From an uncultured Nitrospirales bacterium (GTDB taxonomy: Bacteria > Nitrospirota > Nitrospiria > Nitrospirales > UBA8639), in contig OX638327.1 of the NCBI GenBank assembly GCA_951812745.1, positions 1,229,914-1,293,913 of the forward strand: DNA of 64,000 nt, given 5' to 3'. Of the stretch, positions 62,457 through 64,000 are shown in pieces (the first letter of the stretch is position 1; each line of letters opens with the position of its first letter). Both the position numbers and the translations under genes were made by a program. Below the pieces are notes generated by a model. That model was not told the DNA's origin. It worked only from the letters and a program-made list of their open reading frames with translations, and made no database searches.

Positions 62457-63233
62457 ATGCTCAACGCACCCAAAATCGTCGAGCTTTTCGAGGGTGTTCA
62501 CGACTTCAACGTTGACGAACCGGAGGAGGATTTCCCGATCTTGAGGATGGCCTTCGCGTCATGGACCACGACCGCCCGATTCCATATCCCGGAATTCGGT
62601 CGTTGGCTGGCTGCCAGCGGTTCGCGGAATGTCTATGCCTTTCACCGTCGCACCGTTCAGCATTTTTCCTGGCGTCGCCGGCAGCGTCAGCCTGAACACC
62701 AGGGGCAGTGGGTATTCAAGATGCCCTTTCATCTCATGGAGTTGGAAGCCCTGATCAAGACCTACCCGGATGCCGTGTTCATCCAGACCCACCGCGAACC
62801 CTCGCAGTTCATGGGGTCCTGGAACAGCCTGGTGGAGCGGGGACGCTCCCTTTTCAGCGAGCCGTACCCGCCGCACGAACTCGGCGCCGAGCAGTTGGCC
62901 TTCATGAGCGGCATGCTCGACAGGGCAGTGGATTTTCGGACAGCCCATCCCGAACTGGAGCACCGCTGGGTGGACGTGAACTACTTCGAGCTGGTCGAGG
63001 ATCCGTTTGGAGTCGTTCGCCGCATTTATCAGCACTTCGGCTGGACGCTCGAGCAGGAGGCTCTCGACGCCATGGAAGAGTGGCAATTCCAGCAGGCAGA
63101 GAAACGACGCACCGAGAAGCGGCATCGCTACGCCCTGGAGGAATACGGTCTCACGCCGGAGGCGGTCAATGCCGCATTCAAACGGTATCGGGACTTTCTC
63201 ACCACACGCGGCATTCGGACATCCCGTTCGTGA
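62457..63233 (+). CDS. Sulfotransferase-family protein, N-terminally truncated
   Basis: 258 residues from ATG 62457; family sequence (TPDDPRRAQIEEML) already begins upstream at about 62421. The C-terminal part of a Sulfotransfer_3-type enzyme is clear: RWLAASGSRNVYAFHRRTVQ, WVFKMPFHLMELEALIKTYP and FIQTHREPSQFMGSW. The N-terminal 5'-phosphosulfate (P-loop) region of about 100-130 residues is absent, so activity is doubtful. Downstream of the ketosynthase scrap. Confidence 0.75.
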   Translation: MLNAPKIVELFEGVHDFNVDEPEEDFPILRMAFASWTTTARFHIPEFGRWLAASGSRNVYAFHRRTVQHFSWRRRQRQPEHQGQWVFKMPFHLMELEALIKTYPDAVFIQTHREPSQFMGSWNSLVERGRSLFSEPYPPHELGAEQLAFMSGMLDRAVDFRTAHPELEHRWVDVNYFELVEDPFGVVRRIYQHFGWTLEQEALDAMEEWQFQQAEKRRTEKRHRYALEEYGLTPEAVNAAFKRYRDFLTTRGIRTSRS

Positions 63234-63541
63234 TTCGGATCGACCCGAACTCGTCGAGGTCATCCGTCTAAGTGTTTATTAATCCGTTAACAGAATCAGG
63301 AAGTGCCTACACCAGAATGGTCATTCCGAGCTTGTCCTGAGCAAAGCGAAGGACCTCGCGAGGCATCGTTCGTTCAACCACTACACGCTTGGGGAAACAG
63401 ATCCTTCTCTAGGCCCTTCGCGTTGTCGCGCCGCTTTCAGATCCTGGTTCTTTTCCTCGAACGTCCTGCTGCCTGCTGATTGCATCGGCCTCCAATCTTT
63501 GGCATAGTTACGTATCGATTTCAGGCAAGCAGGAAAGCAGA
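63234..63541. other. Intergenic, nothing recognised
   Basis: A TCATTCCGAGC and GAGCAAAGCGAAGGACC stretch resembles common intergenic repeats. No gene. Confidence 0.4.
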
Positions 63542-64000
63542 ATGCAGGACATCAAGATCCCTACAGCGTATAAGGCCGGATACGAGAAAGCGGCTGCCCT
63601 CAATCCGGATCTTGCCGCGAAGTATATGGAGTACACGGTCGTCGACGATCCGGTGGCCGATGCCGTGATCGAGGCGTTGGCGCCGTTCCAGCATCGAGAA
63701 GTCGAGCGATTCATCAATGCCGGTATGGAGCGGGACGCGAAGACTCTCGCGGAAGCGCCGCGTCTGTTGCGCGACCTCTTCGAAGCACTCGAACCCCCGC
63801 CGGCGTGGTTCGATCGGGACGCGGTGCTTCCCGGCCGCCAAGCTTTCCACGACTATTCGGATCTGTTCATCCCAGCGTTCTTCGTGGCCACTGTGCAAAA
63901 CGCCACCACGTTGATCAGCAAGGCGTTCTACGCCACGGGCCGGGTCGTGAGCGGGTTCGCCCCCCGGCGAATCAAGCAGAATACCCGGCACTTTATCGAG
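63542..64000 (+). CDS. MpaB/DUF2236 oxygenase-like protein, partial
   Basis: The first 153 residues of a gene that continues past the window edge. GGAAAGC precedes the ATG. MQDIKIPTAYKAGYEKAAAL, then PPPAWFDRDAVLPG, FHDYSDLFIPAFFVATVQN and the family hallmark ATGRVVSGFAPRRIKQNTRH. DUF2236 proteins are heme enzymes related to the ER-bound oxygenase MpaB and latex-clearing protein. Substrate unknown. Confidence 0.85.
   Translation, partial: MQDIKIPTAYKAGYEKAAALNPDLAAKYMEYTVVDDPVADAVIEALAPFQHREVERFINAGMERDAKTLAEAPRLLRDLFEALEPPPAWFDRDAVLPGRQAFHDYSDLFIPAFFVATVQNATTLISKAFYATGRVVSGFAPRRIKQNTRHFIE

Overview
The window looks like one contig of a GC-rich, Gram-negative chemolithotroph, most likely a Nitrospirota (Nitrospira-like) bacterium. 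This is inferred from gene content, not from a marker tree. The clues are a complex I operon with two adjacent nuoM genes and a lengthened NuoL lateral helix, a formate/nitrite-type channel behind a NifA-like activator, a hopanoid-type HpnA epimerase next to a prenyl synthase, and many short palindromic intergenic repeats.

Layout. 1-2600: a DUF433/DUF5615 toxin-antitoxin pair whose toxin has an amber codon, then a decayed IS481-like element with 50-bp inverted repeats inserted in a dispersed repeat. 2.6-6.4 kb: a Slam-type outer-membrane lipoprotein translocator and its probable substrate, a lipoprotein with nine 16-residue repeats. 7.3-9.0 kb: ruvB and an exported protein. 9.3-14.0 kb: a blue-light (LOV) histidine kinase with two response regulators. 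14.6-17.6 kb: a NifA-like activator, a formate/nitrite channel and small genes. 17.6-22.0 kb: an accessory island with YdeI-type duplicates, an AAA ATPase/DUF4143 protein, an MBL-fold hydrolase, a VapBC remnant, an orphan XRE antitoxin and a RelBE-like module. 22.2-36.0 kb: nuoA-B-C-D-G-I-J-K-L-M-M-N on the minus strand, without nuoE, nuoF or nuoH. 36.6-43.1 kb: glk, rpiA, two lipoproteins, tRNA-Leu(GAG), a HAD phosphatase, queE and pepA. 43.4-50.3 kb: two small proteins, an IspA-type synthase, hpnA, a membrane cytochrome c, a YvlD-type membrane protein and a GAF/HATPase protein. 50.4-52.4 kb: tRNA-Gly(GCC) with three tandem repeat units, each ending in a copy of the tRNA 3' end, then an AT-rich fic gene. 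52.4-61.9 kb: a methyltransferase-like protein, a ChaN-like protein, a CDGSH protein, a tesA-ybbA-ybbP-like cluster, a truncated VapC pair, a pepA fragment and two unassigned small proteins. 62.2-64.0 kb: a ketosynthase scrap joined to an N-terminally truncated sulfotransferase, and the start of an MpaB/DUF2236 gene running off the end.

The most unusual signal is the repeat element at the 3' ends of two unrelated tRNA genes. It has a shared core of about 76 bp with two strong hairpins and, in each case, rebuilds the 3' tail of its own host tRNA (three tandem units at tRNA-Gly, one unit at tRNA-Leu). Second are the two-NuoM complex I operon and the LOV kinase. The window is also rich in dispersed repeats that split operons, truncate toxins and supply coding sequence. 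Two of the frameshifts lie in or near C runs, so some broken genes could be sequencing errors.
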